Origin: Candidatus Bipolaricaulota bacterium
GTDB lineage: Bacteria; Bipolaricaulota; Bipolaricaulia; UBA7950; UBA9294
Assembly: GCA_030612175.1 (NCBI GenBank)
Contig: JAUWOJ010000027.1
Span: 1 to 12,106 of the forward strand
Reading direction: 5' to 3'
DNA length: 12,106 bases
Shown here one piece after another: positions 7,441 through 12,106 of this stretch (position 1 is its first letter; every line of letters starts with the position of its first letter). A program made the translations under genes and the position numbers. The notes under the pieces are model-generated. The model saw only the letters and a program-made list of their open reading frames with translations, searched no databases and had not been told where the DNA came from.

Positions 7441-7575
7441 TTGGATGAACTGGGGCTACAACTGCGCCGGGAGCTTGGTCTACCACCATCCAAGACCTCT
7501 AGACCCGCTATTGCTCAGGTAGCACTAGAGCTACAAGCAAAGAATACCTCCCAGCTGGCAGAGCAGGTTGGCTAA
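7441..7575 (+). CDS. Possible 44-codon open frame, unrecognised
   Basis: A frame open from 7393 can start at TTG 7438 or 7441. It encodes a helical, charged peptide beginning LDELGLQLRRELGLPPSK and ending QLAEQVG, with TAA at 7573-7575. A purine-rich GGGAAGGG lies 9 nt before TTG 7438. The amphipathic composition looks more protein-like than the surrounding DNA, as in a fragment of a small helical or DNA-binding protein, but I recognise no family and there is no ATG. It may be a remnant. Confidence 0.2.
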   Translation: MDELGLQLRRELGLPPSKTSRPAIAQVALELQAKNTSQLAEQVG

Positions 7576-7754
7576 AGGGTGAAGGAGAGGTGTATATAGG
7601 CGCGTGGCCTTTGTGTTAACTAACTGAGTATTTGCTTTTCCAGCTTAGCAATGCTAGGATCGTTCAGCTTAATTACCGGTACGTTTCGGTGGATATTTAG
7701 GTTAATAGTAAGAGCTGTACTATGTGACTAGTTGTTTTGGTTTGGCTCAAGGAG

Positions 7755-8090
7755 ATGAGCACACTGAGCTTTATTGGAAAGAAGCCATATCTCCCAACAT
7801 TGGCCAAGCTGGTTAATGATCGACTGATGCATTCAGCGTTTAGATGTCTTGGGTTTGTCCTGGTTTTGTCTCTCTATGTGTTAACTACCAATTCAGCGTC
7901 ACCTCCTCAGACGTATACAGGTCATGACCAAGACTTCTTTCCGTTCTTCACGCTTGCTAGTGGCCTGACAACTTTTGACATGGAGCATGACGGGGCTTCT
8001 AACTTTGCTGTCTGGCTTCTTGATGACCAAGGCAACCATGTGGATCTACTAGCGAACGAGATCGGAGACTTCGATGGTCGCATCGCCTAA
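7755..8090 (+). CDS. Small secreted protein, apparently 3'-truncated
   Basis: From ATG 7755 this is a 111-aa protein. A signal peptide-like stretch, FRCLGFVLVLSLYVLTTNSAS, lies about 29-49 residues in. An alternative ATG at 7827 would place it at the N-terminus and may be the true start. The mature part contains GLTTFDMEHDGASNFAVWLLDDQGN and LLANEIGDFDG. This resembles extracellular beta-sandwich domains that read 'f.h.G..NF.v.L.d..G....Ll.N..G.f.G' and normally continue with a G-Y...V..dG.W strand pair. Here the frame stops at TAA 8088-8090 straight after the first half, and no other frame restores the second half. AAGGAG touches ATG 7755, too close for a normal Shine-Dalgarno. The gene is probably a remnant; its function is unknown. 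Confidence 0.45.
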   Translation: MSTLSFIGKKPYLPTLAKLVNDRLMHSAFRCLGFVLVLSLYVLTTNSASPPQTYTGHDQDFFPFFTLASGLTTFDMEHDGASNFAVWLLDDQGNHVDLLANEIGDFDGRIA

Positions 8091-8247
8091 TTATGTCTCA
8101 TACACAAAACTTGACAATTGCTCTCAGCATTAGGAGAGGGAACTCGACAGCATCCAGAAACGCTATCAGATTTAGACTTCACGGGGCTGAGTACATCCGT
8201 TTCCGTATGATCCTCTTCTGGGCTGTTAGAAAGAAAGGGAGGCGAAT

Positions 8248-9378
8248 ATGAGTAGAATAGTAGTCCTGGGCTGTGGGGCAGTGGGAAGACACATGGCCAT
8301 CGATCTGTGCAAGGCTCCCGGCTGTGAGGTCATCTCGGTGGACGTCAACCAGGAGGGCCTGGAGCACCTGGCCCGTGAACATCCCATCCAGATCCGGGTA
8401 GAGGACCTCTCCACGGTGGAAGGGGTCACGCGGGCCGTTGAAGACGCGGACATTGTCATCGGTTCGGTGCCCGGCTTCATAGGATACGCAATACTCGAAA
8501 GGGTCATTCGCGCAGGCAAGAACATCGTGGACATCTCGTACTTCCCAGAGGATCCGTTCGGCCTGGACGACCTGGCGAAGGTAAAGAGAGTCACCGCCGT
8601 GGTAGACTGCGGCGTGGTGCCAGGTATGGCCAACATCATTCTCGGCGATCATACACGGAAGATGAAGGTTACCCGCTACGAGTGCTACGTCGGCGGCATT
8701 CCAGAGTCGAGGAACGCGCCTTTAGAGTACAAGTCGCCCTTTCCTGTCCTCGAGGTTTTGGAGGAATACGCCGGCTCTGGCAGGATGGTTGAAGATGGTA
8801 AGGTGGTCGTCAAGCCGATGCTCTCCGAAACCATGACGATCGATCTTGATAAGGTCGGCACCCTGGCATGCCTCAACTCCGACGGGCTCAGAACCCTGAT
8901 CCGTACCACGGGCATCCCCGACATGTTCGAGAAGACCCTACGCTATCCCGGACACGTAGACCTGATGCGCATCTTCAAGGATGCTGGATTCCTCAACCTG
9001 ACCCCCATCCAGGTGAAGGGCGCTTCGGTGCGGCCGATAGATGTGACCGCGTCGCTGATCTCCCCGCTTTGGAAATACGAACCAGGCGAGGCCGATCTCA
9101 CTGTCATGAGGCTGGTAATCTTCGGCGTGGAGGACGGGAAACCGGCGACCTACACCTACGACCTGTGCGACGAATACGATCCCGCGACAGGGGCCCTCTC
9201 CATGGCTAGGACGACCGGGTACACCTGTACAGCGGTCACCCGGTTGGTGCTTGACGGCGGTTATTCACAAAAAGGGATCAGTCCTCCCGAGTTCGTGGGT
9301 CGTGTCGACGGGTGCCGGGAAAGCGTCGAGAGATATCTGGAGGATCGAGGTGTCCATTGCAAGATGCAGCGGTCCTGA
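8248..9378 (+). CDS. Saccharopine dehydrogenase family oxidoreductase (possible lysine 6-dehydrogenase type)
   Basis: This 376-aa NAD(P)-dependent oxidoreductase has an N-terminal Rossmann fold: VVLGCGAVGRHMA with G8, G10 and G13, and an acidic D32 at the end of the second strand, which favours NAD. DIVIGSVPGFIG (68-79) and VDCGVVPGMANIIL (119-132) are typical saccharopine dehydrogenase-family blocks. The C-terminal catalytic domain includes YECYVGGIPESR and TLRYPGHVDLMRIFKDAGF. Family members act on lysine-related amino acids: saccharopine dehydrogenase (Lys9-type), or lysine 6-dehydrogenase, which is of similar length. I cannot separate these by eye. The start is supported by GGGAGG (8237-8242) five bases upstream. 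GC is markedly higher than in the neighbours: 38/60 in 8341-8400 and 36/60 in 9121-9180, against 29/60 in 10741-10800. GC3 is 16/20 in codons 8341-8400. This suggests acquisition by transfer. Confidence 0.85.
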   Translation: MSRIVVLGCGAVGRHMAIDLCKAPGCEVISVDVNQEGLEHLAREHPIQIRVEDLSTVEGVTRAVEDADIVIGSVPGFIGYAILERVIRAGKNIVDISYFPEDPFGLDDLAKVKRVTAVVDCGVVPGMANIILGDHTRKMKVTRYECYVGGIPESRNAPLEYKSPFPVLEVLEEYAGSGRMVEDGKVVVKPMLSETMTIDLDKVGTLACLNSDGLRTLIRTTGIPDMFEKTLRYPGHVDLMRIFKDAGFLNLTPIQVKGASVRPIDVTASLISPLWKYEPGEADLTVMRLVIFGVEDGKPATYTYDLCDEYDPATGALSMARTTGYTCTAVTRLVLDGGYSQKGISPPEFVGRVDGCRESVERYLEDRGVHCKMQRS

Positions 9379-9493
9379 TCCCCCCGCCCATGCAAGCAAA
9401 AAAGAAAATCATCGATCCGTTTTCTCTCACTGACTTTTGCCCGTGAGTTTGATGAACCTGATCCGGGAGATGTTTCTTTTAAGCGGGAGGTAA

Positions 9494-9652
9494 ATGTTCA
9501 GGGAATCCAAGACTCCGGTTGTAATCTGCACCTCAGCGCACCCCCTAGTGGATAACTTTGGAACTTTTGAATGGCCTAGGGCAAGCGATCTCGAGGGGCT
9601 TGTTGTCGGGAGCAGTGCTTGGCAGTGGGCACCGTACGGTCCCTGGGAGTAG
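9494..9652 (+). CDS. Possible 52-aa protein with a PLVDNFGTFEWP motif (uncertain)
   Basis: An ATG frame preceded by GGGAGG (9485-9490, only three bases from the ATG) encodes MFRESKTPVVICTSAH, then PLVDNFGTFEWPRASDLEGL, and ends YGPWE at TAG 9650-9652. Its centre is the 37-nt repeat. Compared with the frame at 7056-7274, leucine, valine, aspartate, glutamate and proline codons differ synonymously while the peptide is kept. It is either a small paralogous protein family or a dispersed DNA repeat that happens to be open. An in-frame TAA directly upstream (9491-9493) leaves ATG 9494 as the only start. Confidence 0.27.
   Translation: MFRESKTPVVICTSAHPLVDNFGTFEWPRASDLEGLVVGSSAWQWAPYGPWE
9540..9576 (+). 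repeat. 37-nt dispersed repeat, copy 2
   Basis: This is the direct-orientation partner of 7201-7237, with 32 of 37 identical bases and only transitions between them. It lies 160 nt after the saccharopine dehydrogenase-family gene. The two copies enclose a segment of about 2.3 kb. Confidence 0.7.
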
Positions 9653-9680
9653 TGGATACCTTTTGAACTATTGAGTGGCC
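9650..9680 (+). repeat. Diverged copy of the 37-nt repeat
   Basis: This 31-nt stretch matches the core of 7207-7237 at 25 of 31 positions and ends in the shared TTGAGTGGCC-like segment. In the frame that gives VDNFGT in the other copies it has a stop codon, so this copy cannot encode the peptide. Confidence 0.5.
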
Positions 9681-9910
9681 GACTAGCTGTGTTCTTGATA
9701 GTTAGGCCGTTGTTTTTGAGCTTTGTCTGTACATTCGGTACAATAAACAACAGAAGAAAAGATCTTCTTGTCTCACTGGAGACTATTCGCGCCATAGAAG
9801 ACCGTGTGTTCTGTGCTACAGAGACCTTGTCTCTAAATGAGCTAATCGAGGAGAACCGCTTTCCTAGAGCACTGGGCCCCCAAGTGTGCCGGTGTGGCAT
9901 CTGCCTGTAG
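9671..9910 (+). CDS. Possible small open frame upstream of the KamA-family gene (uncertain)
   Basis: A 79-codon frame without ATG (TTG at 9671) ends in RALGPQVCRCGICL, with a CxCxxC cluster, at TAG 9908-9910, 43 nt before the KamA-family gene. The promoter at 9716-9744 lies inside it, so only the last 34-50 codons could be translated from that transcript, for example from GTG 9809. That start has only a weak AGAAG before it. The clustered cysteines are the one protein-like feature. I recognise no family. Confidence 0.18.
   Translation: MSGRLAVFLIVRPLFLSFVCTFGTINNRRKDLLVSLETIRAIEDRVFCATETLSLNELIEENRFPRALGPQVCRCGICL
9716..9744 (+). promoter_or_regulatory. Sigma70-type promoter for the KamA-family gene
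   Basis: TTGAGC (9716-9721) and TACAAT (9739-9744) are separated by exactly 17 bp. The -10 box matches five of six consensus bases. Transcription would begin near 9751, about 200 nt before ATG 9954, leaving a long leader. It sits 36 nt after a diverged repeat copy. Confidence 0.5.
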
Positions 9911-9953
9911 CGAGGAGGGCCAGTGAATACTGGAGGAACACGGAGGGATCATC

Positions 9954-11813
9954 ATGGATACTAGCTATCTTCGCACACCTCACCGAACGACAGATGAAAC
10001 AGAGGCCCGCCTTTGGGCGGAGGATGAGCAGGTATACGAAATATTAACCAGATGCGAGACGTTTGAAGAGGGACGACAGCCCCTTGCAGCGTATCTGGAG
10101 GAGCGTGAATGGGAATATCGCGAGGGCGATCTCGACCTTTCTGGCATCGAGATTTCAAAGGCACTGGAGGCGATTGGCGTCTTCAAAGACCTTATCTCTC
10201 CAAGAAATGAGGACCTTGCAGGATTCAGTACACTGCGGCTCCTTTGGCGGCTTGCAAAATATGGCGCAGCGCAAGCGCACGTAGGCACGGGGTTCATCGA
10301 CGAGTTTGCTCATCTATCTAGAGCAATTAACGGGTGGTCTGGCATCGGAGAGGGGTGGGCTGGACCGCGTCTACGCGAACTAGGATTGCAGACGAATGAG
10401 TACATCGAATTGGAAGGGCGAGCTGCCGGACGGGCGCGCTCTCGCTACCTCGATAGTATCGCTTCAGCAGTGCAAGAACAGATAGGACGCTTTGAATCGG
10501 GTTTGGAACCGGCAGCAGTAGCCCGTCAAATGGCAAATCGCGAGAAGATCCTGGCTTATTTCGGAGGATCAGCGCGCGATTGGAGGAACTCCAAATGGCA
10601 ATTGGCACACATCCTGCGAGGAGAGGCTGGTGTGAAAGCATTGCGTGCACTGGTTCCGCTTTCCCCTGAGGAGAATGAGTCCGTTGAGTTGGCCGTCAAG
10701 CACGGAATCCCGTGGGCTGTCACACTATACTACCTATCTCTCTTCAACTTCGAGAGTGCGGATCGATTAAACGATAGTCAGGTCCGCTCCCAAGTGATTC
10801 CCCCTATCGACACAGTCCGACAGATGATTGAACACCGAACGGATCGCGAAGAGTGTTTCGACTTCATGGGGGAACAGGACACATCCCCGATTGATCTTGT
10901 AACGCGGCGCTACGCAACGATCGCTATTGTGAAACCCGTGGATACGTGTCCGCAGATCTGTGTCTACTGCCAGCGTAATTGGGAGATTAGGAATCCAGTC
11001 CTTTCGGATATGATCCCAAGCAAACCTGAAATAGACGCGGCTTTAGACTGGGTAGCTTCCCATCCATTCCTCATGGAAGTCTTGGTTACTGGTGGTGACC
11101 CTTTTATCCTCTCCGATGAGCAACTCGAGTACTTGCTGAAGCGGCTCGCTGCCATGTCACATCTGACGAGTATCCGCCTCGGCACTCGGATGCTGGTTAC
11201 GATGCCTATGCGCATCACCGATCGGTTTGCCGCCCTTATTGGGCGGTACATCAAGCCGGGCCGTCGGAATGTTTCCGTGGTCACCCACGTACAAAGTTCG
11301 GCGGAGGTTACTCCTGAACTCGCCGCAGCAGTGCATCGTCTACGAAAGCACAGAATCTCCGTCTATAACCAACAGGTCTTCACGCTACACACCAGTCGTC
11401 GGTTCCAATCAGTGGCAACTCGGGTCGCCTTGATGCAAGTCGGCATTGACCCGTACTACACGTTCTACCCAAAGGGCAAGAAGGAGCACTCTGCATACCT
11501 AGTTCCAATTGCGAGGATTCTCCAAGAGAGAAAAGAAGAGGCACGTCTTCTTCCGGGATTGTTCCGCACTGATGAACCAGTCTTCAACGTTCCCAGGCTT
11601 GGCAAGCATCACCTGAGGGGATCACAGGACCGTGAGCTGATCGGGATAAAGCGTAGTGGGCGACGTGTCTACTTGTTCCATCCCTGGGAAAAGGGAATTG
11701 CACCTGTGAAGCCCTGGCCTTATGTTGATACAGCGATCACGCATTACCTGGCCCGTATGGAGCAACTTGGAGAGGACACAAACGCGGACGAGAGCATCTG
11801 GTACTACTACTAA
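9954..11813 (+). CDS. KamA-family radical SAM aminomutase, long form
   Basis: This 619-aa radical SAM, PLP-dependent enzyme belongs to the lysine 2,3-aminomutase (KamA) family, whose members move an amino group between adjacent carbons. The 4Fe-4S/SAM motif CxxxCxxC is CPQICVYC (C332, C336, C339). VLVTGGDPF (376-384) is the GGDP block. K551 in FNVPRLGKHHLRG is the likely PLP lysine, and R341 after the cluster matches the carboxylate-binding arginine. Residues of about 206-330 match the usual KamA N-terminal domain (DWRNSKWQLAHIL, LYYLSL). Residues 1-205 are an extra helical, charged domain without recognised motifs; ordinary KamA is about 415 aa. By hand alignment, the two aspartates that hold the lysine side chain (Asp293 and Asp330 in the Clostridium enzyme) are K507 and N545 here, so the substrate may not be lysine. 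GGAGGG (9942-9947) six bases before ATG fixes the start. A promoter lies about 200 nt upstream. Confidence 0.85.
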   Translation: MDTSYLRTPHRTTDETEARLWAEDEQVYEILTRCETFEEGRQPLAAYLEEREWEYREGDLDLSGIEISKALEAIGVFKDLISPRNEDLAGFSTLRLLWRLAKYGAAQAHVGTGFIDEFAHLSRAINGWSGIGEGWAGPRLRELGLQTNEYIELEGRAAGRARSRYLDSIASAVQEQIGRFESGLEPAAVARQMANREKILAYFGGSARDWRNSKWQLAHILRGEAGVKALRALVPLSPEENESVELAVKHGIPWAVTLYYLSLFNFESADRLNDSQVRSQVIPPIDTVRQMIEHRTDREECFDFMGEQDTSPIDLVTRRYATIAIVKPVDTCPQICVYCQRNWEIRNPVLSDMIPSKPEIDAALDWVASHPFLMEVLVTGGDPFILSDEQLEYLLKRLAAMSHLTSIRLGTRMLVTMPMRITDRFAALIGRYIKPGRRNVSVVTHVQSSAEVTPELAAAVHRLRKHRISVYNQQVFTLHTSRRFQSVATRVALMQVGIDPYYTFYPKGKKEHSAYLVPIARILQERKEEARLLPGLFRTDEPVFNVPRLGKHHLRGSQDRELIGIKRSGRRVYLFHPWEKGIAPVKPWPYVDTAITHYLARMEQLGEDTNADESIWYYY

Positions 11814-11951
11814 GCGCAAACTAGCTAAAGCTACTTGCCATTCCGCTCTGCCTCTTCACTTTCGCTTCTATTTCAAACCTGCCCTGTGGCAACAGGAGGA
11901 ACCTTCTGTTACCAAATGCATCGGCCTAGAAGGATTGGAAGTAGACTGGAT

Positions 11952-11979
11952 TTGACAAACGTGCGGCGATCCCTATACT
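11952..11979 (+). promoter_or_regulatory. Strong sigma70-type promoter of the terminal RNA cassette
   Basis: A perfect TTGACA (11952-11957) and TATACT (11974-11979), spaced by 16 bp, form the best promoter in the window. Transcription should start near 11985-11986. It lies 138 nt after the KamA-family stop codon and drives the RNA ending at 12054. Confidence 0.75.
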
Positions 11980-11984
11980 AGTTT

Positions 11985-12054
11985 ATCGAAATGACTAAAG
12001 CTTACGGGATTCCGTAGGTAAAGAGGCCTGGCTACGGCTGGGCCTGTATTTTTT
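11985..12054 (+). ncRNA. Candidate ~70-nt small RNA or attenuated leader
   Basis: The transcript runs from the promoter start near 11985 to the T-run at 12049-12054. It holds two hairpins. The first is CTTACGG (12001-12007), loop GATT, CCGTAGG (12012-12018), seven pairs with one G-U. The second is the terminator. CCGTAG (12012-12017), the 3' arm of the first hairpin, is perfectly complementary to CTACGG (12032-12037), the terminator loop and its closing bases, so two exclusive folds are possible, as in attenuators. An 8-codon frame, ATG 11991 to TAG 12017 (MTKAYGIP), ends inside that arm, but has no Shine-Dalgarno. No known riboswitch or sRNA family was recognised. The gene it might control would lie beyond the window. 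Confidence 0.5.
12024..12054 (+). terminator. Intrinsic terminator with UACG tetraloop
   Basis: AGGCCTGGC (12024-12032) pairs with GCTGGGCCT (12037-12045): nine pairs including two G-U. They are closed by C-G around the loop TACG, the exceptionally stable UNCG tetraloop. GTA and then six Ts (12049-12054) follow. It would end the RNA started at about 11985, or, if reached, the KamA-family transcript. Confidence 0.8.
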
Positions 12055-12070
12055 CCACATGCACTCGTAC

Positions 12071-12088
12071 GTCGTTTAGAAAAACGAC
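12071..12088. repeat. Perfect 7-bp inverted repeat near the right edge
   Basis: GTCGTTT (12071-12077), loop AGAA, AAACGAC (12082-12088). It lies 16 nt after the terminator T-run with no T-tract of its own. It could be an operator or part of the leader of a gene to the right. The window ends too soon to tell. Confidence 0.4.
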
Positions 12089-12106
12089 CTGGTTAGCGGA
12101 GCGGAT

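Larger units (their letters stand above)
6953..7754. other. Gene-poor stretch with degenerate repeats
   Basis: About 800 nt contain no convincing conventional gene. The left part (6960-7065) is made of degenerate TAGTTGA-like units. The middle carries copies of a 31-37 nt repeat (7180-7197 and 7201-7237). The right part has an AT-rich patch (TATTATATAT near 7411-7420) and a possible small open frame at 7441-7575. No terminator with a T-tract follows the GerW-family gene. No RNA gene was recognised. Confidence 0.5.
9379..9953. other. Gene-poor region and kamA-like leader
   Basis: These 575 nt separate the saccharopine dehydrogenase-family gene from the KamA-family gene. They contain two repeat copies (9540-9576 and 9650-9680), two weak small open frames (9494-9652 and 9671-9910), and a promoter at 9716-9744 that would give the KamA-family gene a leader of about 200 nt. 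A short hairpin, CCAGT (9920-9924), loop GAAT, ACTGG (9929-9933), precedes the Shine-Dalgarno. No riboswitch was recognised and no terminator follows the dehydrogenase. Confidence 0.5.

Noticed and set aside
6953..7754. CRISPR array or insertion sequence in the repeat-rich spacer
   Set aside because: The repeats are imperfect, too few and irregularly spaced; there is no spacer periodicity, no transposase frame and no terminal inverted repeat.
8111..8116. TTGACA upstream of the saccharopine dehydrogenase-family gene
   Set aside because: No -10-like sequence lies 15-19 bp downstream, so I do not call a promoter.
8093..8251. 52-codon frame whose TGA overlaps the dehydrogenase ATG
   Set aside because: It is arginine-rich, has no ribosome site and no recognisable motif. 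The overlap is likely chance, since the dehydrogenase has its own GGGAGG.
9923..9964. GTG-started 13-codon leader peptide overlapping the KamA-family start
   Set aside because: The AGGAGGG before it is only three bases away and the peptide has no distinctive composition.
8248..11813. A lysine-degradation operon joining the dehydrogenase and the KamA-family gene
   Set aside because: The genes are 575 bp apart, differ in base composition, and the second has its own promoter. Its substrate residues also argue against lysine.
11985..12054. Mini-ykkC (guanidine-II) or other known riboswitch
   Set aside because: Two hairpins are present, but neither loop is an ACGR tetraloop; the terminator loop is UACG and the first loop GAUU. 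No other known consensus was seen.

Overview
The window is bacterial chromosomal DNA of roughly even base composition. It has ordinary Shine-Dalgarno sites, sigma70-type promoters and a strong intrinsic terminator. No phage, transposase, CRISPR, rRNA or tRNA gene is visible. The gene set (gltX, uppP, and a DUF2953 gene translationally coupled to a GerW/YtfJ-family gene) suggests a Firmicutes-like or poorly sampled bacterial lineage. The long KamA-family enzyme and the AT-rich degenerate intergenic repeats recall uncultured lineages known mainly from metagenomes. No marker fixes the phylum.

Layout. Positions 1-1031 hold the 3' part of a COG2509-type FAD-dependent dehydrogenase, interrupted by one in-frame TAG. 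It is followed 13 nt later by a membrane-anchored C39-like cysteine peptidase (1045-2295). Convergent to these, on the minus strand, is a gltX-uppP pair (4499 to 2347). The glutamyl-tRNA synthetase is unusually short because a peripheral insert is missing. Divergent from gltX, with its own promoter and an inverted repeat, is a DUF2157 polytopic membrane protein (4725-5756). Then comes the DUF2953-GerW pair with a 4-nt ATGA overlap (5964-6952).

From 6953 to 9953 the window becomes accessory in character. Long gene-poor stretches carry degenerate heptad-like repeats and a 31-37 nt repeat. Between two copies of that repeat lie an apparently 3'-truncated secreted protein (7755-8090) and a saccharopine dehydrogenase-family oxidoreductase (8248-9378) whose GC and GC3 are clearly higher than its neighbours. 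From 9954 to 11813 is a 619-aa KamA-family radical SAM aminomutase with an N-terminal extension of about 205 residues. Its substrate-site residues look more like glutamate 2,3-aminomutase than lysine 2,3-aminomutase.

The window ends with a compact non-coding cassette (11952-12054): a near-consensus promoter, a hairpin, and a UACG-tetraloop terminator. One arm of the first hairpin could alternatively pair with the terminator loop, so this is either a ~70-nt small RNA or an attenuator for a gene beyond the window.

Links between genes. GltX and UppP are housekeeping (tRNA charging; undecaprenyl-phosphate recycling for the cell wall). DUF2953 and GerW probably work as a pair. The saccharopine dehydrogenase-like and KamA-like enzymes both belong to amino-acid families, but they are 575 bp apart, the second has its own promoter, and base composition separates them, so I do not regard them as one operon. 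All functional calls rest on reading motifs by eye; no database search was possible.
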